Assembly (NCBI GenBank): GCA_048594885.1
Contig: JBMDXB010000164.1
Location: forward strand, 14,671 to 78,670
Reading direction: 5' to 3'
DNA length: 64,000 bases
Origin: JBMDXB01 sp048594885
GTDB taxonomy: Bacteria; Acidobacteriota; Vicinamibacteria; Vicinamibacterales; 2-12-FULL-66-21
In this document: positions 1 through 5,946 of the stretch, in pieces
How positions within the stretch are numbered: position 1 is the first letter of the stretch
Layout of the letters: every line of letters starts with the position of its first letter
Made by a program: the position numbers and the translations under genes
The notes under the pieces: model-generated
The model's database searches: none
What the model was told of the DNA's origin: nothing
Seen by the model: only the letters and a program-made list of their open reading frames with translations

Positions 1-507
1 GGGCTCGGCGGCGCGCATCGTTTCGTACATGCGCAGCCCGCCCCATTCCGGATTGATCCCCCAGCCCTGGCCGACGGTGTCGGCGGACCACGCGAACGTC
101 ACGTCGCGCGTTGGCTGCGCCGGAGGCGTCGTGAAGCTTCCTTGTGCCGGCAGACTCCAGCGCCGCAGGTCCGACAGATCCTGGAACAGGACGCGATAGA
201 AAATCCGCTGGCCGGCCGGAAGGCCGGTGAGCGCGACGCGCGCGGTGAAGTCGGACGACTCGAGCGCAGCGGGGCCGGGCACGCGCCGCACGTTGTCGAA
301 CCGCTCCGTCGTCGCGTACTCGACGAACATCCGCGACGCGCGATCCGCGCGGCTCCACACGATGGCGCGTCCGCCGCCGGCGTCGCCGGAGGCAACGCCC
401 TGCGGCATCGACGGACGGTCCGTGTCCTGGATGAGAAACGCCGGCGCCGCGGCGGCGGCAAGCGTCTGGCGGAGAAACGTGCGCCGGGTGGTCAGACATT
501 TCTGCAT
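1..507 (-). CDS. PhoD-like alkaline phosphatase/phosphodiesterase, N-terminal part (cut by window edge)
   Basis: The reverse strand is open from an ATG at 507 to the window edge (169 codons). It begins MQKCLTTRRTFLRQT, a Tat-type twin-arginine leader followed by an Ala-rich stretch. The mature start (SMPQGVASGDAGGGRAIVWS) is the typical opening of the PhoD N-terminal domain, a fibronectin-like fold that precedes the metallophosphatase domain. Later segments (ARVALTGLPAGQRIFYRV, FAWSADTVGQGWG) fit the same family. The catalytic domain would lie beyond the left edge. By family the protein would be a periplasmic phosphodiesterase/phosphomonoesterase. The start is immediately preceded by the ATTCAGCATT-type repeat tract at 529-590, so any promoter must lie in or upstream of that tract. 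Confidence 0.8.
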   Translation of the reverse strand, partial: MQKCLTTRRTFLRQTLAAAAAPAFLIQDTDRPSMPQGVASGDAGGGRAIVWSRADRASRMFVEYATTERFDNVRRVPGPAALESSDFTARVALTGLPAGQRIFYRVLFQDLSDLRRWSLPAQGSFTTPPAQPTRDVTFAWSADTVGQGWGINPEWGGLRMYETMRAAEP

Positions 508-528
508 TCCGCCATTATCTGCGCTTGG

Positions 529-590
529 TCAATGCTGAATGCTGAATGCCGAATGCTGAATGGGTCGTCAATGCTGAATGGGGGAATGCT
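529..590. repeat. ATTCAGCATT-type degenerate tandem repeat, tract 1
   Basis: Degenerate direct copies of AATGCTGAATG (reverse complement CATTCAGCATT) fill the gap between the four-helix-bundle gene and the phoD-like gene. The first base of the four-helix-bundle stop codon (complement of 589-591) lies next to the tract. The same unit fills the next two intergenic gaps. Confidence 0.8.
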
Positions 591-972
591 AAACGCCGCG
601 GCTCGCGTTCGCTTCAGCGTTGCGCTTGATGGCGGTCACGATGGCCGTAATCTGCTTGGCTTCTTCGAGCAGGGGCGGCACGGCTGCTTTGCCTGCCGGA
701 TCCGTAGCGGCTATCAAACGAAGCCAGTAGAGGGTTTCCTTCGACTCTTTGCGAGCGATTGAGACCTTGCTGATGAAATCGGGCTTCGACTGCCCGGCGT
801 CGGCCTCTTCCATGTTCGCGCCGATCGAGGTTGCGGCCTGCAGCAGTTGCCGCCCGAGAATCCGTCTCACATCCTGAGACCCGCAAAGAGACTGGCACAG
901 CCTGGTCACGAGAATGGCAAACCGAAACGTGCGGTCCCGGATGTCGAACGGAATGTCGTCGTCGATCTTCAT
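589..972 (-). CDS. Four-helix-bundle protein (23S rRNA IVP / Avd-like)
   Basis: A 127-residue, mostly helical protein. The pattern FDIRDRTFRFAILVTRLCQS, LGRQLLQAATSIGANMEEA, FISKVSIARKESKETLYWLR and a final LLEEAKQITAIVTAIKRN helix matches the 'four helix bundle protein' family. That family is encoded within some 23S rRNA intervening sequences and is related to Avd of diversity-generating retroelements. The ATG at 972 is chosen because the conserved region starts right after it; an ATG 18 nt upstream is possible. The cellular role of stand-alone members is unknown. No reverse transcriptase, variable repeat or rRNA is visible nearby. The gene is bracketed on both sides by tracts of one tandem repeat, which suggests that gene and repeats may belong to one dispersed unit. 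Confidence 0.8.
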   Translation of the reverse strand: MKIDDDIPFDIRDRTFRFAILVTRLCQSLCGSQDVRRILGRQLLQAATSIGANMEEADAGQSKPDFISKVSIARKESKETLYWLRLIAATDPAGKAAVPPLLEEAKQITAIVTAIKRNAEANASRGV

Positions 973-1083
973 GCCGCCATGACGATGCACGGCAGACGCC
1001 AGCGAAGATCACACCGAAATCGACGCTTCGAGCGCGGCCGCGGTGAAGATTTCGCAACCCGCCGGAGTCCGTCAGTACGCACT

Positions 1084-1149
1084 TTCAGCATTCCCCCCAT
1101 TCAACATTGACCACCCATTCAGCATTCAGCATTGAGCATTCAGCATTGA
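1084..1149. repeat. ATTCAGCATT-type degenerate tandem repeat, tract 2
   Basis: Direct copies of CATTCAGCATT with short variants (CATTCAACATTGACC, CATTGAGCATT). The tract lies between the start side of the four-helix-bundle gene and the 3' end of the methyltransferase gene. Its right end forms the last codons and the stop of the methyltransferase (CAA TGC TGA on the minus strand). Confidence 0.8.
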
Positions 1150-1859
1150 CGCAGACGCCGAAATGCCGCTTCGTAAATAACAGGCGGCCCGCCCGAGCGG
1201 ATCTCCCCCGGACGCGGGCGGTTGTACTCGGTCAGCGGCACCGCCGGCTCCGGGACGAAGCCGGCTGACGCCATCTCGTCAACGAGCTGCGTGTCGGTCA
1301 GGAAGCACTGCGGCCGGCCGGAGAATTCCGTGAAGACGAACGATTCGCCGTCCACCGGCTGCGCGCCGGGCGGGATCGTGTTGCGCGAGAAGGTGAAGAC
1401 GAACAGCGCGGCATCGGGACGTGCCGCGCGCCCAGCCTCGCGAACGGCGGCGCGGAACTGCGCGCCGGAAGACGCCAGATTCCAGATGCCGTGCGCGACG
1501 ATGATATCGACGCTCGCGTCCTGCACCGGCAAGGCCTCCATCGGCGCGAGCGCGAGCTGCACGCAGCTGTCAGTGCCCTCCGCGCGCACGCGCTCGAACG
1601 CGGCGCGCAGCATCGGCACGGAGAGGTCCGTGCCGAGCACCGTCCATCCCATCGCCGCCAGCGGCGACGCGTTGCGCGCCGCACCGCAGCCGATGTCCAG
1701 CACACGCCCTGACGGCACCCGCCGCAACTCGTCCGCGGCGAACCGCATCAGAACTTCATTGGGACGCGATTGAGAGAACCCCGCGACTGTTCCAGCGGAG
1801 CTCCATGCCGAGCCTTCGAGCGGATCTCGTGTCAATGCCGTTGTCTCCGTTGTCTCCAT
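1140..1859 (-). CDS. Class I SAM-dependent methyltransferase
   Basis: A 239-residue protein of the methyltransferase-11/UbiE-like class. It has the SAM-binding motif I VLDIGCGAARNASPLAAMG near residues 54-72, an acidic residue at the end of strand 2 (GTDLS), and motif IV-like VDIIVAHGIWNLA. The substrate cannot be read from sequence. The ATG at 1859 and the stop at 1140 are both formed inside ATTCAGCATT-type tracts, so start and end coincide with repeat boundaries. It lies downstream of the nitrate-reduction operon on the same strand, separated from the small membrane protein gene only by repeat tract 3. Co-transcription is possible but unproven, and no functional link to nitrate is evident. 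Confidence 0.8.
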   Translation of the reverse strand: METTETTALTRDPLEGSAWSSAGTVAGFSQSRPNEVLMRFAADELRRVPSGRVLDIGCGAARNASPLAAMGWTVLGTDLSVPMLRAAFERVRAEGTDSCVQLALAPMEALPVQDASVDIIVAHGIWNLASSGAQFRAAVREAGRAARPDAALFVFTFSRNTIPPGAQPVDGESFVFTEFSGRPQCFLTDTQLVDEMASAGFVPEPAVPLTEYNRPRPGEIRSGGPPVIYEAAFRRLRQC

Positions 1860-1890
1860 TCAGCATTTGGCATTCAGCATTCAGCATTGA
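1857..1890. repeat. ATTCAGCATT-type degenerate tandem repeat, tract 3
   Basis: About three units of CATTCAGCATT (one variant CATTTGG) fill the gap between the methyltransferase start and the stop of the small membrane protein. The minus-strand stop TGA at 1896-1894 is followed almost directly by the repeat. The ATG of the methyltransferase (1859-1857) is the CAT of the last unit. Confidence 0.8.
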
Positions 1891-1893
1891 CGA

Positions 1894-2169
1894 TCACCCG
1901 ATCACCCAGGGGCCCGATCCCTCCGGCCGCTGATCGCGCTCCGGCGCCTTGTCCAGCCGCACGACCAGGCGGTAGATCGCGAACGCCGCCGCGAACAGGC
2001 CAATCGATGTCAGGAACCCGGGCAGCGCGACCTCGTGATGGCCGGCGAGATACGACTCGAGCGTCGCCGTCAGCAGCCACATCTGGATCATCAGCAGCAG
2101 GACGACGAAGAGCAGCGCGGCGTCGATGGCGACCCGGCGGCGACGGCGGGCGGGGCTGGAGAGATTCAC
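1894..2169 (-). CDS. Small two-helix membrane protein of the nitrate module
   Basis: A 91-residue protein starting at GTG 2169, which overlaps the Rieske stop by 4 nt (GTGA); this tight coupling decides the start. After a basic N-terminus (SSPARRRRR) come two hydrophobic segments, about residues 13-33 and 48-71, and a charged C-terminal tail. There is no heme- or metal-binding signature beyond a His pair (GHH) between the helices. No family was recognised. Its place at the end of the Rieske/Fe-S/molybdoenzyme operon suggests a membrane anchor or assembly subunit for the complex, but that is inference from position only. Confidence 0.65.
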   Translation of the reverse strand: MNLSSPARRRRRVAIDAALLFVVLLLMIQMWLLTATLESYLAGHHEVALPGFLTSIGLFAAAFAIYRLVVRLDKAPERDQRPEGSGPWVIG

Positions 2170-2696
2170 GATCCGTCTCCGTCGCCGTGGACCTCTAAGC
2201 CCACGGCCACGATGTCGCCGCCACGCTCCTCGATGCGTATCCTTGGCAGCGGCCGCGGCGGCGGGCCCTGCAGCACGCGTCCCGTGTCGACCGAGAAGTA
2301 GCCCTCGTGGCACGGGCACTCGAGCCGGTTGTTCTCGCGCGAGTAGTAGACCGCGCACGACAGGTGCGTGCACTTCTGGCTGAACGCCGACAGCGTGCCG
2401 TCCGGCTTCCGCACGAGGATCGCGGGGTCCTTCTCCGTCGGATACGTGAACATCTTCACGCTGCCGGGCGCGACGTCCACCGACCGCGCGATCACCGCGT
2501 GGGCGTACTCCGGATGTTCCTCCGCGAACAGGGAGCGGATCCAGATCCACGCATTGCCGGCGACCATGCCGAAGCTCGTGAGCACGAGGAACTTCGTGAA
2601 CTGCCGCCGCAGCACGTAGGCGTCTTCCGCGGCGTGGACGGAGAACTCCTCAGTCCACAGCGGCGGCTTCGAGGATCCATCCTTCGGAGGCATCAA
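2166..2696 (-). CDS. Rieske [2Fe-2S] protein, membrane-anchored
   Basis: A 176-residue protein with a cytoplasmic N-terminus, one hydrophobic segment (FTKFLVLTSFGMVAGNAWIWI, about residues 33-53) and a C-terminal Rieske domain. The cluster motifs CTHLSC (about residues 109-114) and CPCHEGYF supply the two Cys and two His ligands. The gene overlaps the upstream Fe-S gene by 47 nt and the downstream small membrane protein by 4 nt. Rieske domains of this form carry electrons in nitrite reductase NirD, arsenite oxidase and bc-type complexes. Here the neighbours point to an electron-transfer subunit passing electrons to the molybdoenzyme encoded at 3682-5946. The membrane anchor and topology are inferred. 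Confidence 0.85.
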   Translation of the reverse strand: MMPPKDGSSKPPLWTEEFSVHAAEDAYVLRRQFTKFLVLTSFGMVAGNAWIWIRSLFAEEHPEYAHAVIARSVDVAPGSVKMFTYPTEKDPAILVRKPDGTLSAFSQKCTHLSCAVYYSRENNRLECPCHEGYFSVDTGRVLQGPPPRPLPRIRIEERGGDIVAVGLEVHGDGDGS

Positions 2697-3267
2697 CGTC
2701 CTTCCACATGTAGTCTTCGACGTCCACCGGGATGACCGGTTCGCCGGCTGGCGCCATCATGAACACCTTGGTCTTGACGTGCTCGTTGCCGAAGCGGAAG
2801 TCGCGCACCGGCGTCGAGACGCGCTGCCGCGCGATCACTTCCGGCGGGCCGAAGCTGAGTGCCTGGCTCGGGCAGACGGTGGCGCACATCGGGCGCAGGC
2901 CGACCGACGTGCGGTCGTAGCACATGTCGCACTTCATCATCAGCTCGGGACCGACGTGCACGGTCGGGATCCCGAAGGGACAGGCGAGCACGCAGTTCGA
3001 GCAGGCGATGCAGCGCGGCTTCAGCGCGCTGCGGACGACCCCGTCTTCGCCGCGCTTGATCGCGTCGGCGGGGCACACGAGGGCGCAGGTGGGCTCGACG
3101 CAGTGCATGCACACCGTCGGCACGGTCGCGATGCTGTTCGTGCGATCGAGGTAGTCGACGTGAATCATCGACTGGCCGCGGTGACTGTCGCACTCGGCGC
3201 ACGCCGCCACGCACGACCGGCAGCCGATGCAGCGCGATGGGTCGACGAAAAACTCGTAGCCGTTCAT
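2650..3267 (-). CDS. Four-cluster [4Fe-4S] ferredoxin-type electron-transfer subunit (DmsB/NrfC-like)
   Basis: A 205-residue protein with the full set of cysteines for four [4Fe-4S] clusters: CIGCRSCVAAC (residues 12-22), CMHCVEPTCALVCP, CIACSNCVLACP, and CDMCY with the partner CATVCP. This is the layout of the electron-transfer subunit of molybdopterin oxidoreductases. There is no Tat signal, so it is expected in the cytoplasm or to travel with a partner. The ATG at 3267 gives an N-terminus (MNGYEFFVDPSRC) that leads straight into cluster 1. It sits between the molybdoenzyme gene and the Rieske gene on the same strand. The 414-bp gap to the molybdoenzyme is filled by a nested palindromic element, which may interrupt or modulate co-transcription. 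Confidence 0.88.
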   Translation of the reverse strand: MNGYEFFVDPSRCIGCRSCVAACAECDSHRGQSMIHVDYLDRTNSIATVPTVCMHCVEPTCALVCPADAIKRGEDGVVRSALKPRCIACSNCVLACPFGIPTVHVGPELMMKCDMCYDRTSVGLRPMCATVCPSQALSFGPPEVIARQRVSTPVRDFRFGNEHVKTKVFMMAPAGEPVIPVDVEDYMWKDVDASEGWILEAAAVD

Positions 3268-3320
3268 CTGTCAGCCTTCATCCGTGTACCTCGGTTGGAC
3301 GTCCCAGCGGACTCGAACAC

Positions 3321-3628
3321 GCCCGGCTTCGCCGGGCGGGAAGACGCAGAGGCAGCCGAGGACGCCGAGTGCGCAGAGGGTGCCCGACGATTTGCTCCGC
3401 TGTGTACGGTCGCGCCGCGCTTCGCGCGGTATGGATCGCGAGGAGGGCAGAATCAGAAGCACGGCTGGATCGGTTCGCGTGCTTCCGATTCTGCCCTCCT
3501 CGCGATCCATGACGCCGGTCGAAGGCCGGCGCGCGACCGCTCACGATCACGGCGTGGCTCCTCCTCGCGATCCCTCCGCGGCCTCTGCGTCCTCTGCTTC
3601 CTCTGCGTTGTCGCGGCCGTACGGCCGC
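3321..3628. repeat. Nested palindromic repeat element inside the nitrate operon
   Basis: This noncoding stretch (the whole gap is 3268-3681) has near mirror-image organisation. Order: a GC hairpin (3321-3337, GCCCGGC/GCCGGGC), a purine-rich GACGCAGAGG-type tract (3340-3379), a small GC hairpin (3415-3429), then a large central palindrome. The palindrome has arms at 3431-3463 and 3478-3510 (33 bp, one mismatch) around a 14-nt loop. After it come a GC hairpin (3513-3531), a pyrimidine tract that is the complement type of the left tract (about 3575-3612), and a perfect 16-bp GC palindrome (3613-3628). The arm core CCTCCTCGCGATCC recurs near 3560-3573. A matching half-element lies at the right end of the window. 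Long ORFs through it are low-complexity artefacts. Confidence 0.85.
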
Positions 3629-3681
3629 CGCGAGATCGTCGAGGTAGTACCTGCCAGGCGAATCCAGCACGCTCGGCGACC

Positions 3682-5946
3682 TCATACGCCTTTCTTCGCC
3701 TTCGGGATCTCCCGCGCGTCCTCGGTCCAGCCGGTCTCCTCGCGCCGGATCGCCTCGAGGTCCGCGGGCGCCGCGGTCTTTCGAATGCGGCACGCGGACA
3801 CCTTGTACTCCGGGATCTTGCTGCGCGGATCGAGCGTGCGGTGCGTCAGCCGGTTCGCGCTCCGGCGGCCGGGCCAGTGGTAGGGCAGGAACACCGTATC
3901 CGGCCGGATCGTGCGGACAACGCTGGCCTGCGCGACGACCGAGGCACGCCGTGTCGTGATCTCGACCCACTCGCCGTCGGCAATGCCGTGCATCCCGGCG
4001 AGCTTCGGATGCAGTTCGAGCTTCGGCTCCGGATACTGCTCGACGAGCGGCCCGATGCGCCGCGTCTGCGTCCCCGACAGGTAGTGGCTGACCACGCGGC
4101 CGGTCGTGAGGTAGAGCGGGTAGTCGGCATCGAGCGGGTCGCCGGGATCTCTCCACGGCGTCACCTGGAAATGCGCCTTGCCGTCCTTGTGATAGAAGCG
4201 CCCGTCCTCGAAGAGTCGCGGCGTGCCCGGATGGTCGATTTCGGGGCACGGCCAGAACACGCCGAGCTCGTCCTCGATCCGCTGCCAGGTGATGCCGTAG
4301 TAGTCGGCGAGCCCGCCCTTCGACGCGATGCGCAGCTCCTCGTAGATGTCGCGCGTGCCGCCCGGATACTCGAAGTACTGGCCGCGCCCGAGCTTCCTCG
4401 CGAGATCGCAGATGATCAGCGCGTCCGAGCGGGCGTCGCCCGGCGGGTTCACCGCGCGATTGATCTTCTGCACGCGCCCTTCGGCGCTGCAGATGATTCC
4501 TTCGTCCTCCTCGTGCAGGCTGCCGGCGAACACGACGTCGGCGTGATGCGCCGTCTCCGACATGAAGAAGTCGATGACCGCGAAGAATTCGAGCTTCGAC
4601 AGCGCCTCGCGCGTGAAGTTCGCGTCCGGCAGCGAGACCAGCGGGTTGAAGCACATCGAGAAGAGCGCCTTGATCTCTCCGCGATGGATCGCTTCCATGA
4701 TCTCGACGGCGGAGAGTCCCGGTCCAGGGATCTCGCTCTCGTCCACGCCCCACACGGATGCGATGTAGCGCCGCGCTTCCGGGTCCGTGATCGATCGCAT
4801 CCCGGGGAGCTGGTCCGCCTTCTGCCCGTGCTCGCGTCCGCCCTGACCGTTGCCCTGGCCCGTGATCATCATGCAGCCGGCACCTTCGCGCCCGAAGTTG
4901 CCGGTCGCGAGATACAGATTGACCATCGCCAGGCAGTTCTCGACGCCCTTCGAGTGGTGCTCGATCCCGCGTGCGTGGATGCCCATGGCGCGGTCGGTCT
5001 CGCCGAGCCAGTGCGCCGCCTTGACGATGTTGGCCGGCGGCACGCCTGTAATACGGCCCGCCCGCTCGGGCGTCCACTCGCGCACGCCTTCACGCACGGC
5101 ATCGAACCCAGTCGTCGAGGCCGCGATGAAGTCCTCGCGCACGAGCCCGTCACGCACGAGGACGTGCATCATGCCGAGGAAGAGCGCGAGGTCCGTTCCC
5201 GGCCTGACCGGCAGATACAGATCGGCGTTCCGCGTGATGGGTGTCATCCGCGGATCGACGACGATCAACCGTCCCCCCCGTTCGCGGCACTGCCACAGGT
5301 AGTGGGTGGTGATCGGCGCGCATTCGGCGGTATTCGACCCGGCGATCATCACGACGTCCGCCTTCGCCAGATCGGGCCACGGGTTGGTCGCGCGATCGAT
5401 GCCGAACGTCAGGCGATACGCGGTGCCGGCCGACACCATGCACAGCCGGCCGTTGTAGTCGATGTGCTTCGTGCCGAGCCCGATCCGCGCGAACTTGCCG
5501 AGGACGTACGCCTTCTCGGTGATCATCGACGCGCCGCCGTAGATCCCGATTGCGTCCGGGCCGTACGTGTCGCGGATCTCCTTCAGCCGGCGCGCGGTGG
5601 TGTCGAGCGCTTGTTCGTACGCGATCGGCGCGAAGCCGCTGCCGGTTCGCTCGAGACAGTGCAGCAGCCGGTCGGGATGCTCGCCCTGCAGATACCGCTT
5701 GACGCCCTTCGGACACAGCATGCCGCGGTTGAAGGGAAACTCCTCCCACGGCTCGAAGCCGATCACCTTCTCGTCGCGGACCTTCAACTGGATGCCGCAC
5801 TGCATGCCGCAGAACGAGCAATGCGTCTTCACCAGGCGGTCGGCGGGCCGTCGTGCGGCTTCGTCCCAGCCTCCGGGTGGTGCGTAATTGAGATGGGGTC
5901 CGTACGCGCTGACGAGCGCGTCCAGCGGTACCGGCGGTTCAGCCAC
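3682..5946 (-). CDS. Molybdopterin nitrate reductase catalytic subunit (NapA/NarB/NasA type)
   Basis: A 754-residue bis-MGD oxidoreductase. The N-terminal [4Fe-4S] ligands are C43, C46 and C50 (CSFCGMQC) plus C78 (RGMLCPKG). The YNGRLCMVSA segment places a cysteine at about 169, where NapA/NarB enzymes carry the Mo-coordinating Cys. GQGNGQGGREHG and the C-terminal molybdopterin-dinucleotide-binding region (YLTTGRVVSHYLSGTQTRR) also fit this clade. No Tat signal is present, so the enzyme should be cytoplasmic, as for assimilatory NarB/NasA. It overlaps the upstream transporter gene by 8 nt. The nearby Fe-S and Rieske genes are likely electron donors in place of the flavoprotein or ferredoxin used elsewhere. 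Formate dehydrogenase is the main alternative, but the NarK neighbour argues for nitrate. Confidence 0.82.
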   Translation of the reverse strand: MAEPPVPLDALVSAYGPHLNYAPPGGWDEAARRPADRLVKTHCSFCGMQCGIQLKVRDEKVIGFEPWEEFPFNRGMLCPKGVKRYLQGEHPDRLLHCLERTGSGFAPIAYEQALDTTARRLKEIRDTYGPDAIGIYGGASMITEKAYVLGKFARIGLGTKHIDYNGRLCMVSAGTAYRLTFGIDRATNPWPDLAKADVVMIAGSNTAECAPITTHYLWQCRERGGRLIVVDPRMTPITRNADLYLPVRPGTDLALFLGMMHVLVRDGLVREDFIAASTTGFDAVREGVREWTPERAGRITGVPPANIVKAAHWLGETDRAMGIHARGIEHHSKGVENCLAMVNLYLATGNFGREGAGCMMITGQGNGQGGREHGQKADQLPGMRSITDPEARRYIASVWGVDESEIPGPGLSAVEIMEAIHRGEIKALFSMCFNPLVSLPDANFTREALSKLEFFAVIDFFMSETAHHADVVFAGSLHEEDEGIICSAEGRVQKINRAVNPPGDARSDALIICDLARKLGRGQYFEYPGGTRDIYEELRIASKGGLADYYGITWQRIEDELGVFWPCPEIDHPGTPRLFEDGRFYHKDGKAHFQVTPWRDPGDPLDADYPLYLTTGRVVSHYLSGTQTRRIGPLVEQYPEPKLELHPKLAGMHGIADGEWVEITTRRASVVAQASVVRTIRPDTVFLPYHWPGRRSANRLTHRTLDPRSKIPEYKVSACRIRKTAAPADLEAIRREETGWTEDAREIPKAKKGV

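Noticed and set aside
142..762. Open frame with repeated MLNAECRMLN-like residues
   Set aside because: The residues are a translation of the ATTCAGCATT-type repeat, and the frame is antisense to the phoD-like and four-helix-bundle genes.
589..972. Diversity-generating retroelement
   Set aside because: An Avd-like protein is present, but there is no reverse transcriptase, template repeat or variable repeat in the window.
529..1890. CRISPR array
   Set aside because: The direct repeats are about 10-11 bp, degenerate, without unique spacers of constant length, and no cas genes are present.
3340..3680. Coding sequence through the purine/pyrimidine tracts between the nitrate reductase and Fe-S genes
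   Set aside because: Frames give repetitive EDAEDAE or LCVLCFLC-like peptides and coincide with palindromes. There is no start with a ribosome site.
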